Shown: positions 1 to 6,540 of the stretch, one piece after another
How positions within the stretch are numbered: the stretch's first letter is position 1
How the letters are laid out: each line of letters opens with the position of its first letter
Assembly (NCBI GenBank): GCA_003526465.1
Contig: DPWD01000344.1
Location: 609 to 8,319 of the forward strand
Direction: 5' to 3'
Origin: Hyphomonadaceae bacterium
Lineage (GTDB): Bacteria > Pseudomonadota > Alphaproteobacteria > Caulobacterales > Aquidulcibacteraceae
DNA length: 7,711 nucleotides
Program-made: the position numbers and the translations under genes
The notes under the pieces: generated by a model
Database searches by the model: none
What the model was told of the DNA's origin: nothing
What the model saw: the letters and a program-made list of their open reading frames with translations, nothing else

Positions 1-102
1 TTCCGGACGCGCGGAGCGCGATCCGGAATCCAGGGGATCGTAGAACGCGGCGCTTGCGGCCCCTGGGTTCCGGGTTCGGCCTATGGCCGCCCCGGAATGA
101 CG
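1..102. repeat. Three-hairpin palindromic intergenic repeat, left end cut by the window edge
   Basis: The stretch folds into nested inverted repeats. The first hairpin spans 1-28: TTCCGG pairs with CCGGAA, and inside it CGCGC (8-12) pairs with GCGCG (16-20) around a GGA loop. A central pair of arms, 22-36 and 60-74, matches at 13 of 15 positions. A third hairpin spans 68-97, where TTCCGGGTTCGGCC pairs with GGCCGCCCCGGAA with one bulge around the loop TATG. The right end reads CCGGAATGACGG, and the mirror image of that end would lie just left of position 1, so the element is probably nearly complete. Repeats with CCCCGGAATGACG ends are common between genes in alphaproteobacteria; that is remembered knowledge, and no second copy is visible in this window. 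It does not encode a protein that I can recognise. Confidence 0.75.
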
Positions 103-103
103 G

Positions 104-1291
104 ATGGGTTTGGTGAACTCGTACAACTCCATCATCATTGGCGCGAGCGCTGCCGGCCTCTACGCGGCGTTACACGCGGGCAAACGCGGACGGCGCGTGC
201 TGGTGCTGGAGCGCAACAGCGAGGTCGGCGCGAAAATTCTGATTTCTGGCGGCGGGCGCTGCAATTTCACCAATCTCAACGCGGGCGATCCCAGCCGCTA
301 TCTCTCCGCCAACCCGCACTTTGCGCGTTCGGCGCTGAAGCGGCACATGCCCGCCGATTTCATCTCGTTGGTGAACAAGCATCACATCGCCTTCTACGAA
401 AAGACGCTGGGCCAACTCTTCTGCGAGGGCGCGCGCTCCTCGGCGAGGATCGCGCGCATGCTGCTCGACGAGTGCGCGGCTGGCGGCGTCGAAATTCGAG
501 TTGGCTGCCAGATCGCCGAAATTCGCCGCGCAGAGCGCTTCGTTGTTGAAACCAGCCACGGCGCGTTCGAAAGCGAAACGCTCGCTATCGCCACAGGCGG
601 GCTCTCCATCCCCAAGCTCGGCGCAACCCCTTTCGCATTCGACGTCGCCAAGCAATTTGCCGTCCCGCTCGTCCCCGCCCGCCCCGGCCTAGTTCCGCTC
701 ATGTTCAGCGAAAACGATCTCGCTTGGATGCGGCCACTAAGCGGGGTGTCGGCGAATGTCGTCGCGCGTGCAGGAAGCGCTGCATTCCGCGAAGCAGCGC
801 TGTTCACACACCGTGGGCTCTCAGGCCCCGCGATCCTGCAGGCGTCGTCCTATTGGCGCGAAGGCGAGGATATCATCATCGACTGGCTGCCCGATGCGAG
901 CGATGACGCACTCGCGGCGCGCAAACGCGAACGACCCAAGGCGCAGCTCAAAAGCGTGCTGGCGGAGCTGTTATCCGAACGCCTCGCCGCCGCGTTCGCC
1001 GAGAAACTGCCGACTGGGACCATTGGCGACATGAAGGACACAGCGCTGATCGAGGCCGCGCGCACGCTGAAGGCCTGGCCGCTGACGCCGATTGGAACCG
1101 AAGGCTATTCCAAAGCCGAAGTCACCGTCGGCGGCGTCGACACCGATGCGCTCTCGCAGCAGACCATGGAATGCCGCGCCGTCCCCGGCCTCTTCTTCAT
1201 CGGCGAATGCGTGGACGTCACCGGCTGGCTCGGCGGCTACAATTTCCAATGGGCGTGGTCGAGCGGCTGGGCCGCGGGGCAAGCGATTTAA
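104..1291 (+). CDS. NAD(P)/FAD-dependent oxidoreductase, HI0933/YhiN (BaiN-like) flavoprotein family
   Basis: This 395-residue protein has the full architecture of the HI0933/YhiN flavoproteins, whose usual length is about 390-420 residues. Residues 10-18 (IIIGASAAG) form the FAD-binding Rossmann turn, with Ser in place of the usual middle Gly. ISGGGRCNFTN (about 47-57) is the family signature near the flavin. ATGGLSIPKLG lies around residue 165, and the C-terminus holds GLFFIGECVDVTGWLGGYNFQWAW, the second conserved flavin-contacting segment. The YNFQWAW ending suggests the PP_4765-like branch. The family is cytoplasmic; most members have no assigned substrate, so no reaction is claimed. The start is uncertain: ATG 104 sits two bases after the upstream repeat, and GTG 113 would give the N-terminus MNSYNSIIIG, closer to typical members. 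Neither has a strong Shine-Dalgarno sequence. It is the only plus-strand gene here and is convergent with the hppA unit, so it is probably transcribed alone. Confidence 0.93.
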   Translation: MGLVNSYNSIIIGASAAGLYAALHAGKRGRRVLVLERNSEVGAKILISGGGRCNFTNLNAGDPSRYLSANPHFARSALKRHMPADFISLVNKHHIAFYEKTLGQLFCEGARSSARIARMLLDECAAGGVEIRVGCQIAEIRRAERFVVETSHGAFESETLAIATGGLSIPKLGATPFAFDVAKQFAVPLVPARPGLVPLMFSENDLAWMRPLSGVSANVVARAGSAAFREAALFTHRGLSGPAILQASSYWREGEDIIIDWLPDASDDALAARKRERPKAQLKSVLAELLSERLAAAFAEKLPTGTIGDMKDTALIEAARTLKAWPLTPIGTEGYSKAEVTVGGVDTDALSQQTMECRAVPGLFFIGECVDVTGWLGGYNFQWAWSSGWAAGQAI

Positions 1292-1821
1292 CTGCGCAGG
1301 AAGCGCCGCGCGATCAAAGCGATCGGTGCGCCCACCAGCACGGTGTGGGTGAAGAGCGTGCCCCAGATCATCCAGGGATAAGCCTGGTTGGTCTTGAGCT
1401 TGCTGAACGAAGCGCGCAGGCGTTCGCTTATGTCAGCGAAGTTGGTCGGAAATTGCCCTTCAGCACCGGCGGCGGAAAGCGGCACGACGACGTAGTTCAT
1501 GGCTACGTAGAGCACGATGCCATAGAGCAACCCCCACAGCAGAGGACGCGCGGCCAAGAAAGTCAGCCGTGCGGAGGCGGCTACGAACACCGCCGCCATC
1601 GCCGTTGCGATCGTGAAATGCGTTACAAGCCCGATCAGCGCTGTCGCCAAGCCGCCAGCGTGGGAGGCTTCGCGCCCGAGCCAGCCTGCCGCCACCGATT
1701 GCAAAACCTCGGTCAGCGTCAGTCCGTAGCTCAGCGGTCCATAGACGACAAACGCATACACAATATCGAGGGCGCCAGCAGCCAAGCCGCCCCACAGGAT
1801 CGCAGCCGCATAGTTGTTCAT
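1288..1821 (-). CDS. Small membrane protein with about four transmembrane helices, function unknown
   Basis: The product is 177 residues from ATG 1821. I see four hydrophobic segments at about 5-27, 57-82, 93-116 and 150-172. Notable local sequences are SVAAGWLGREA (42-52), GGLATALIGLVTHF (56-69) and YVAMNYVVVPLS (105-116). A stretch with charged residues (about 125-146) precedes the last helix, and the C-terminus RRFLRS is basic, which would favour a cytoplasmic end. I recall similar unannotated inner-membrane proteins in proteobacteria but cannot name a family or role. A TTG at 1830 in the same frame would add three residues (MGS) and leave only 3 bases after the hppA stop; ATG 1821 leaves 12 and is preferred, although neither has a clear Shine-Dalgarno sequence. 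The short spacing implies co-transcription with hppA. The stop TAA overlaps the stop of the convergent flavoprotein gene. Confidence 0.8.
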   Translation of the reverse strand: MNNYAAAILWGGLAAGALDIVYAFVVYGPLSYGLTLTEVLQSVAAGWLGREASHAGGLATALIGLVTHFTIATAMAAVFVAASARLTFLAARPLLWGLLYGIVLYVAMNYVVVPLSAAGAEGQFPTNFADISERLRASFSKLKTNQAYPWMIWGTLFTHTVLVGAPIALIARRFLRS

Positions 1822-1833
1822 CGAACCCAAGCG

Positions 1834-3981
1834 CTACCCGTGCCAGTGCGCCAGCACCGCAAGCAGCAAGAGCGCGACGATGTTGGTGATCTTGATCATC
1901 GGGTTCACTGCGGGGCCGGCTGTGTCCTTGTAGGGATCGCCGACGGTGTCGCCGGTCACGGCTGCTTTATGAGCATCGGAGCCCTTGCCGCCATAATGGC
2001 CCTCTTCGATCAGCTTCTTGGCGTTATCCCAGGCGCCGCCGCCGGAGGTCATCGACACCGCCACAAACAGCCCCGTCACGATAACGCCAACCAGCAGCGC
2101 GCCCACGCAAGCCAGCGCCTGGCTCACACCCGCAAGCGCCCAGGTCGCGAAAAACAATGCAATCGGCGCAAGCACCGGCAGCATCGAGGGCACGACCATT
2201 TCCCGGATCGCCGCCTTGGTGAGGATATCGACGGCGCGGCCGTAATCGGGCTTTGCCGTGCGCTCCATGATGCCGGGGATTTCGCGGAACTGCCTGCGCA
2301 CTTCCTCGACCACCGCTTCAGCGGCGCGCCCGACCGCCGTCATCGACCAGCCGCCGAACAGATATGGCAACAGCCCGCCGATGAAGAGCCCGACGATCAC
2401 GTACGGATTGTTCAGCGCGAAGTCGGGAGCGACGCCGTCGAAGAACGGGAACTCGTTGGGATTGGCGGCGTAATATTTCAGGTCCTCGAAATAGGCCGCA
2501 AACAGCACCAGCGCGCCCAGGCCCGCCGAACCGATCGCGTAGCCCTTGGTGACCGCCTTGGTGGTGTTGCCGACCGCATCGAGCGCATCAGTGGTGACCC
2601 GCACTTCTTTCGGCAGATCCGCCATTTCGGCAATGCCCCCGGCATTGTCGGTAACCGGGCCGAAAGCGTCGAGCGCAACGATGATGCCCGCGACCGAGAG
2701 CATCGTCGTCACCGCAATGGCGATGCCGAACAGGCCGGCGAGCGAGTAGCAGCTGACAATGCCGGCGACGATGGTCAACGCCGGCAGCGCCGTCGATTCC
2801 ATCGACACCGCCAGGCCCTGGATCACGTTGGTGCCGTGCCCAGACACCGAAGCTTTCGCGATGCTTTTCACCGGGCGGAAGCCGGTGCCGGTGTAATATT
2901 CGGTGATCCACACAATCGCGCCGGTCACCGCCAAGCCGATCACACCGCAACCAAACAATTCGCTGCCGTTGATGTCAGAGCCGACAGCGATCGGTCCCCA
3001 TCCCGTCGTCACCTGGATCGCGGCCCAGAGGCCGGCGGCCGAGAGTACGCCCGCGGCGAACAGCCCCTTGTACAACGCGCCCATGATGTTGTTGGACGGG
3101 CCCAGGCGCACGAAATACGTGCCGATGATGGAAGCGATGATGGCGATGCCGCCGATGGCCAGCGGCAGCAGCATGATCGCGGACACTTCAGCGGTGTCGC
3201 GGAACAGGATCGAGGCGAGCACCATGGTGGCGACCGCGCTCACCGCGTAGGTCTCGAACAAGTCCGCCGCCATGCCGGCGCAATCGCCAACATTGTCGCC
3301 CACGTTGTCGGCGATTGTGGCGGGGTTGCGTGGATCGTCTTCGGGAATGCCGGCTTCAACCTTGCCAACCATGTCGCCGCCGACGTCGGCGCCCTTGGTG
3401 AAGATGCCCCCGCCCAAACGCGCGAAGATCGAAATCAACGAAGCGCCAAAGCCGAGTGCGACGAGACTGTCGACGACGGTTCGGTGGGTGGAGCCAAGCG
3501 GCTCGAAGATGCCGAAAAAGCCACTGGTGAGAAGCAGATAATAGAAGGCAACGCCAAACAGCGCTCCGCCGGCGACCAGCATGCCGGTCACCGAGCCTGC
3601 TTTGAACGCCATCTTCAATCCGCCCGCGAGCGAATGACGCGAGGCTTCCGCGGTGCGCACGTTGGCCTGCACCGACACGTTCATCCCGATGAAGCCAGCG
3701 GCGCCCGAAAGCAAAGCGCCGATGATGAAACCAACCGGAATTTGCCAGATCGGCCAGAACGCCACCCCGAGCACGACGACAACGCCGACGCCCACCATGC
3801 CAATGGTCGAATACTGGCGGTTCAAATACGCCTTGGCGCCTTCTTGAATAGCCGCGGCGATCTCCTGCATGCGCTCATTGCCGGGGCTGGCCTTGGAAAT
3901 CGCCTGGGTTTCGAGCCAGCCGTACAGCGCCGCCACAAGGCCGCTGGCGACGACCAGCCAAAGGATCAAATCTTGGTTCAT
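1834..3981 (-). CDS. hppA: Membrane-bound proton-translocating pyrophosphatase, potassium-independent type
   Basis: HppA hydrolyses cytoplasmic pyrophosphate and uses the energy to pump protons across the inner membrane. The protein has 715 residues, normal for bacterial members, and is built of many hydrophobic helices. The substrate-binding signature lies at residues 195-233, running from [17 protein letters not shown] to DNVGDNVGD with its conserved acidic residues. Further family blocks are [17 protein letters not shown] (438-454) and, near the C-terminus, [18 protein letters not shown]. Within [10 protein letters not shown] (471-480), Lys475 and Thr478 are the residues that mark the potassium-independent subclass; potassium-dependent enzymes have Ala at the Lys position. 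Known sodium pumps are potassium-dependent, so a proton pump is inferred. Start ATG 3981 has AGGA 8 bases upstream. The gene for a small membrane protein follows at once, while 173 bases with hairpins separate hppA from the gene before it, suggesting its own promoter. Confidence 0.98.
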   Translation of the reverse strand: MNQDLILWLVVASGLVAALYGWLETQAISKASPGNERMQEIAAAIQEGAKAYLNRQYSTIGMVGVGVVVVLGVAFWPIWQIPVGFIIGALLSGAAGFIGMNVSVQANVRTAEASRHSLAGGLKMAFKAGSVTGMLVAGGALFGVAFYYLLLTSGFFGIFEPLGSTHRTVVDSLVALGFGASLISIFARLGGGIFTKGADVGGDMVGKVEAGIPEDDPRNPATIADNVGDNVGDCAGMAADLFETYAVSAVATMVLASILFRDTAEVSAIMLLPLAIGGIAIIASIIGTYFVRLGPSNNIMGALYKGLFAAGVLSAAGLWAAIQVTTGWGPIAVGSDINGSELFGCGVIGLAVTGAIVWITEYYTGTGFRPVKSIAKASVSGHGTNVIQGLAVSMESTALPALTIVAGIVSCYSLAGLFGIAIAVTTMLSVAGIIVALDAFGPVTDNAGGIAEMADLPKEVRVTTDALDAVGNTTKAVTKGYAIGSAGLGALVLFAAYFEDLKYYAANPNEFPFFDGVAPDFALNNPYVIVGLFIGGLLPYLFGGWSMTAVGRAAEAVVEEVRRQFREIPGIMERTAKPDYGRAVDILTKAAIREMVVPSMLPVLAPIALFFATWALAGVSQALACVGALLVGVIVTGLFVAVSMTSGGGAWDNAKKLIEEGHYGGKGSDAHKAAVTGDTVGDPYKDTAGPAVNPMIKITNIVALLLLAVLAHWHG

Positions 3982-3989
3982 CTTGCCTG

Positions 3990-4016
3990 TCCTGGAGCGC
4001 GGGGGAGGACCCCCGC
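3990..4016 (-). promoter_or_regulatory. hppA leader: G/C hairpin next to the Shine-Dalgarno sequence
   Basis: Read on the minus strand, GCGGGGG and CCCCCGC form a perfect 7-base-pair stem (3999-4016) around the loop TCCT. Five bases after the stem comes AGGA (3990-3993), 8 bases from the hppA ATG, which is the likely ribosome binding site. The loop TCCT is exactly complementary to AGGA. The hairpin and the Shine-Dalgarno sequence are plainly there; any control of translation by loop pairing is inference. There is no T-run after the stem, so it is not an intrinsic terminator. Confidence 0.45.
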
Positions 4017-4098
4017 ACGGGTTGGGGAATTGGGTTGGCCGCCCCGCGACATTCAGTCAGCGGCTGCGCTTCCCCCAGGGGTCGGGCGCGTTACTGCC

Positions 4099-4137
4099 AA
4101 AACTGGCTGCGCTAGGCAATGCGTCCTGAACGCAGCC
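4099..4137 (-). terminator. Candidate terminator after the exported-protein gene
   Basis: On the minus strand, GGCTGCG (4137-4131) pairs perfectly with CGCAGCC (4111-4105). The stem continues inward with T-G and T-A pairs, a bulged C and AGG/CCT, closing an 8-base loop, for about 12 pairs in all. It is followed by AG and then TTTT (4102-4099). It begins 17 bases after the stop of the 4155-4610 gene. The T-run is short and offset by two bases, so termination may be weak or partial. If it works, it ends the riboflavin-thiL transcript and separates it from hppA. Confidence 0.45.
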
Positions 4138-4154
4138 CTGGCTCTCATTTCCGC

Positions 4155-4610
4155 TTAGACGCCCCCGCCGCGGCTGGAATAGGTGGCCACGACTGTGATC
4201 GGCCCGACGGCCCGCGCGCCCAGCGCCTCGATGGCGGCGGCCCGGTATACTTCCAGCGCGCGGGCTTCGTTGAGCGCGTTTGAATCGGTGGGATCGGCGA
4301 GATCGTTGGCGTGGCTGGCCCGGACCAGCGCGTCGCGTAGGAAATGCGCCTTCTCACGGGTGGCCCAAAGGTCGACCCCGTTGGCGATTTCGATGCGAAG
4401 TGAAACGAACAAATAGTTTGTCAGCTGGCCATCGCGCACTACCGGCGCTGCCAGGTAGGGCGCGTCCATCGAGCGGGCGCTGGCGCTCGCTGCATCCTCC
4501 CCGCCCTCCGCCTTTGCCTTTGGGGCCGCGCCCGAGGCGAGTGCGTTTGAGTTGGCGAGGCCAGCCAAGAGAGTGGATGCGATGAGCGCCATCGCAATCG
4601 CGCGCTTCAT
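4155..4610 (-). CDS. Small exported protein of unknown function between thiL and hppA
   Basis: The product is 151 residues. The start is ATG 4610, supported by AAGGAG with a 7-base spacer; an in-frame TTG at 4631 is much less likely. Residues 1-25 look like a Sec signal peptide: MKR, a hydrophobic core (AIAMALIASTLLAGLA) and a cleavage site after ALA (23-25). A low-complexity stretch rich in Ala, Lys, Glu and Ser follows to about residue 48. The remaining 100 residues appear folded: YLFVSLRIEIANG (66-78) and VGPITVVATYSS (135-146) are probably beta strands, flanking a helical part (KAHFLRDALVRASH, then NEARALEVYRAAAIEAL). The strand-helix-strand pattern faintly recalls the periplasmic part of FliL-like proteins, but I do not recognise the family. 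There are no lipobox or catalytic motifs. It is 47 bases downstream of thiL and probably in the same transcript. A periplasmic location is inferred. Confidence 0.8.
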   Translation of the reverse strand: MKRAIAMALIASTLLAGLANSNALASGAAPKAKAEGGEDAASASARSMDAPYLAAPVVRDGQLTNYLFVSLRIEIANGVDLWATREKAHFLRDALVRASHANDLADPTDSNALNEARALEVYRAAAIEALGARAVGPITVVATYSSRGGGV

Positions 4611-4617
4611 GGGAATG

Positions 4618-4623
4618 CTCCTT
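4618..4623 (-). promoter_or_regulatory. Shine-Dalgarno sequence fixing the start at 4610
   Basis: AAGGAG lies 7 bases before ATG 4610. It is the strongest ribosome binding site in the window and places the start of the exported protein at the Met-Lys-Arg of the signal peptide rather than at the TTG further upstream. Confidence 0.8.
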
Positions 4624-4646
4624 GGCGGCAAGCTCCGCTGGAAGGG

Positions 4647-4661
4647 TTAGCGAAACGCTAA
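4647..4661. other. Perfect small palindrome spanning the thiL stop codon
   Basis: TTAGCG and CGCTAA form a perfect 6-base-pair stem with a 3-base loop, and the thiL TAG (4660-4658) lies inside it. On the minus strand it is followed by CCCTTCC, not by a T-run, so it does not look like a standard terminator. It could slow 3' decay of the RNA or be chance. Its role is unknown. Confidence 0.35.
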
Positions 4662-5599
4662 TTTCCCAACTTGTGGACATGCCCCGAGTGCGCGGGTTCT
4701 AGCCGGCGACCATTGGCGTCAACCAGGACAGCCTCACTACCTTCGGCGATGTTTCCAATCCGATACATTCCAGCTGATTCGAGCTTCGCGCGCTCGTTTG
4801 GCGACGCGGTGAACAAGATTTCGTAATCGTCGCCGCCTGAAACTAGGTCGATCGCGGCGGCGCGCCCCTCCATCCAAGAGCGTGCAGCGGGTGAAATCGG
4901 GACGCGCTCCAGTTCAAGGCGTGTGCCTGCGTTGGAAGCGCGTGCGAGTTTGCCTGCATCGATCACGAGCCCATCGGAAACATCCATCGCCGCTCTCGCG
5001 CACTCAGCTACCAAGCCAGCGCAATCAACCCGTGGGTTCGGCAAGCGATAGCGGGCAATGAGTTCTGCCTGCTCGTGCGCGCCTTCGCGCAATGCCATGA
5101 GGCCCAGATAGGCGTCGCCAATCGGCCCGGTGAGCCATACATCTTCCCCAGGCCGCGCATCGGCCCGCGACGGCGTGCGCCCACCCATCGGTTCCCCGAA
5201 AGCGGTGATGGATATGGTGAGCGGGCCGGGGGTGGCAGTGGTGTCGCCGCCGATCAAGGCGACGTCATAGCGCCGCAAATCCTCCCCCAGGCCGCGCGCA
5301 AAATCGGCGATCTGAGCGGCCGGGCGATGGTGCGGCCAGATCAGGGTCAACAGCGCCGCTGTCGGCTTCGCGCCTTTAGCTGCGAGGTCCGATAAATTTA
5401 CGCGCAGCGCCTTCTTGGCGATGGTGTCGATGGGATCGTCGGGTAGGAAATGGACGCCCTCCACGATGGCGTCAGTGGTAATCACCAGCCTGCCAACACT
5501 CTCCAGAACAGCCGCATCGTCGTCGAGCCCGCGGGCGCCCGCATGCGTCGCCAGCGGCGCAAACAGTGTGCGAATGATCTCGAACTCGTCAGCCGGCAT
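4658..5599 (-). CDS. thiL: Thiamine-monophosphate kinase
   Basis: ThiL phosphorylates thiamine monophosphate with ATP to give thiamine diphosphate, the last step of cofactor synthesis, in the cytoplasm. The 313-residue length fits the family (about 310-330). The expected motifs occur in order: GLDDDAAVL (24-32), TTDAIVEGVHF (41-51), RVNLSDLAAKGAKP (66-79), IGGDTTATPG (116-125), MDVSDGLVIDAGKL (205-218) and SGGDDYEILF (254-263). The acidic residues that bind magnesium and nucleotide in the PurM/ThiL fold are all present. The start ATG 5599 comes 3 bases after the nusB stop, with GGTGGG and GAGG just upstream inside the end of nusB, so translation is probably coupled. Linkage to nusB and the riboflavin genes is common in alphaproteobacteria. 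The stop lies within a small palindrome. Confidence 0.97.
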   Translation of the reverse strand: MPADEFEIIRTLFAPLATHAGARGLDDDAAVLESVGRLVITTDAIVEGVHFLPDDPIDTIAKKALRVNLSDLAAKGAKPTAALLTLIWPHHRPAAQIADFARGLGEDLRRYDVALIGGDTTATPGPLTISITAFGEPMGGRTPSRADARPGEDVWLTGPIGDAYLGLMALREGAHEQAELIARYRLPNPRVDCAGLVAECARAAMDVSDGLVIDAGKLARASNAGTRLELERVPISPAARSWMEGRAAAIDLVSGGDDYEILFTASPNERAKLESAGMYRIGNIAEGSEAVLVDANGRRLEPAHSGHVHKLGN

Positions 5600-5602
5600 T
5601 CC

Positions 5603-6070
5603 TCATCCCACCGCCTCGCCGGCCCGCAACTCTTTCGCGCACGCGTCCAATGTCGCGTTGATGAAGCCGGGCTCGGGGCCGTCGAAGAACGATTTCGCGA
5701 TCTCGACGTATTCGTCGATAATCACCGCGACGGGAATTTCGCGGTGTTGTTCCAGTTCAGCCGCGCCGGCGCGCAGAATGGCGCGCGCCACCGCGTCCAG
5801 CCGCTCCAGCCGCCAACCCTTGCTCAGATGACGCGCTATCGCGCGGTCGATGGTGGTTTGCCGATTGATCGCCGCTTCGATCAGAGCCTTGAACAGCACC
5901 GCGTCTCCCTTGGCGTCGGTCAGCGCCGCTTCGCTGTGGCGCGGCAGCTTGCCGGCGTCGAACTCGGCGATCACCTCGGCGCTCGTGGCGCCGCCCAATT
6001 CCATCTGGTAGAGCGCCTGCACCGCGGCGAGACGCGCGGCGCGGCGCGCCTGCTGTTGTTCGGGGCTCAT
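5603..6070 (-). CDS. nusB: Transcription antitermination factor NusB
   Basis: NusB binds boxA RNA together with NusE (ribosomal protein S10) and helps RNA polymerase read through ribosomal RNA operons. The 155-residue product is all-helical in character and matches the family throughout: the basic N-terminus ARRAARLAAVQALYQMELGG (8-27), then WRLERLDAVARAILRAGAAEL (86-106), the strongly conserved IPVAVIIDEYVEIAKSFFD (112-130) and GFINATLDACAKEL (135-148). In most NusB proteins the last block reads GFVNGVLD; here Ala-Thr replaces Gly-Val, a mild variation. The start ATG 6070 shares ATGA with the ribH stop, so ribosomes can pass directly from ribH. The thiL start is 3 bases after its stop. Confidence 0.97.
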   Translation of the reverse strand: MSPEQQQARRAARLAAVQALYQMELGGATSAEVIAEFDAGKLPRHSEAALTDAKGDAVLFKALIEAAINRQTTIDRAIARHLSKGWRLERLDAVARAILRAGAAELEQHREIPVAVIIDEYVEIAKSFFDGPEPGFINATLDACAKELRAGEAVG

Positions 6071-6540
6071 CGCCCAGACCCAGCAAAACGCCGCTTCAGC
6101 GCGACCATCGCCAATGCGGCGGCGACAGCTTCTCCGCCTTTGTCGCCACGCCCGGGATCGGCGCGCACTTCCGCTTGGGCGAGATTTTCCACGGTGAGAA
6201 TGCCATAACCGATAGCGAGGCCCTCGCGGATGGAGAGGTCCATCAGCGCGCGCGCGCTCTCGCCGCAGACATAGTCGTAATGGCTGGTCGCGCCGCGCAC
6301 TACGCAGCCAAGCGCGACGTATCCGTCGTAAGCGCCCGATCTGGATGCGTGCAGGATCGCCGCTGGAATCTCGAACGCGCCGGGCACTGACACAAATTCG
6401 ATCGATGCTTCAGCCAAATTCGCCGCCGCCTCCCCGCCGCGCCGCAAGTGGGCGGCGATGTCGGAATAATACGGCGCAACAACCGCAAGCAGGCGTGCGC
6501 CCGGGACCTTCACTGGAGCGGCCCTTGCGACGTCCTTCAC
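6067..6540 (-). CDS. ribH: 6,7-dimethyl-8-ribityllumazine synthase
   Basis: RibH condenses the ribityl-aminouracil intermediate with 3,4-dihydroxy-2-butanone 4-phosphate (the RibB product) to form lumazine, the substrate of RibE. From GTG 6540 it has 157 residues, typical for the family. Visible motifs are APYYSDI (22-28) in the position of the substrate-stacking aromatic residue, SVPGAFEIP (51-59), GCVVRGATSHYDYV (78-91) containing the expected catalytic His87, GILTVENLAQAEVRA (113-127) and GDKGGEAVAAAL (132-143). I chose GTG 6540 because it overlaps the ribB stop as GTGA and gives a normal N-terminal length. A TTG at 6558 would add six residues and overlap ribB by 22 bases; neither start has a clear Shine-Dalgarno sequence. 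Its place in the rib-nusB cluster suggests the housekeeping RibH. Confidence 0.96.
   Translation of the reverse strand: MKDVARAAPVKVPGARLLAVVAPYYSDIAAHLRRGGEAAANLAEASIEFVSVPGAFEIPAAILHASRSGAYDGYVALGCVVRGATSHYDYVCGESARALMDLSIREGLAIGYGILTVENLAQAEVRADPGRGDKGGEAVAAALAMVALKRRFAGSGR

Noticed and set aside
1263..1275. GCGGC-TGG-GCCGC as a terminator for the flavoprotein gene.
   Set aside because: The stem has only five pairs, lies inside the coding sequence and is not followed by a T-run on either strand.
4017..4098. Sigma-70-like promoter for hppA in the gap before it.
   Set aside because: A promoter is expected here, but I found no pair of hexamers with acceptable match and spacing; TTGCCT with CAGTAA at 17 bases (inside the candidate terminator region) is too weak to report.
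1171..4158. A very long plus-strand open frame of 995 codons running opposite hppA and the small membrane protein.
   Set aside because: Its translation is rich in Arg, His, Gln and Asp with no recognisable domain or hydrophobic pattern, while the opposite strand encodes an unmistakable pyrophosphatase. Long antisense frames are expected in GC-rich coding DNA.
5450..6208. A 252-codon plus-strand open frame opposite thiL, nusB and ribH.
   Set aside because: It crosses three well-identified genes, has low-complexity Arg/Gln-rich translation and no motif; it is a shadow of the opposite strand.
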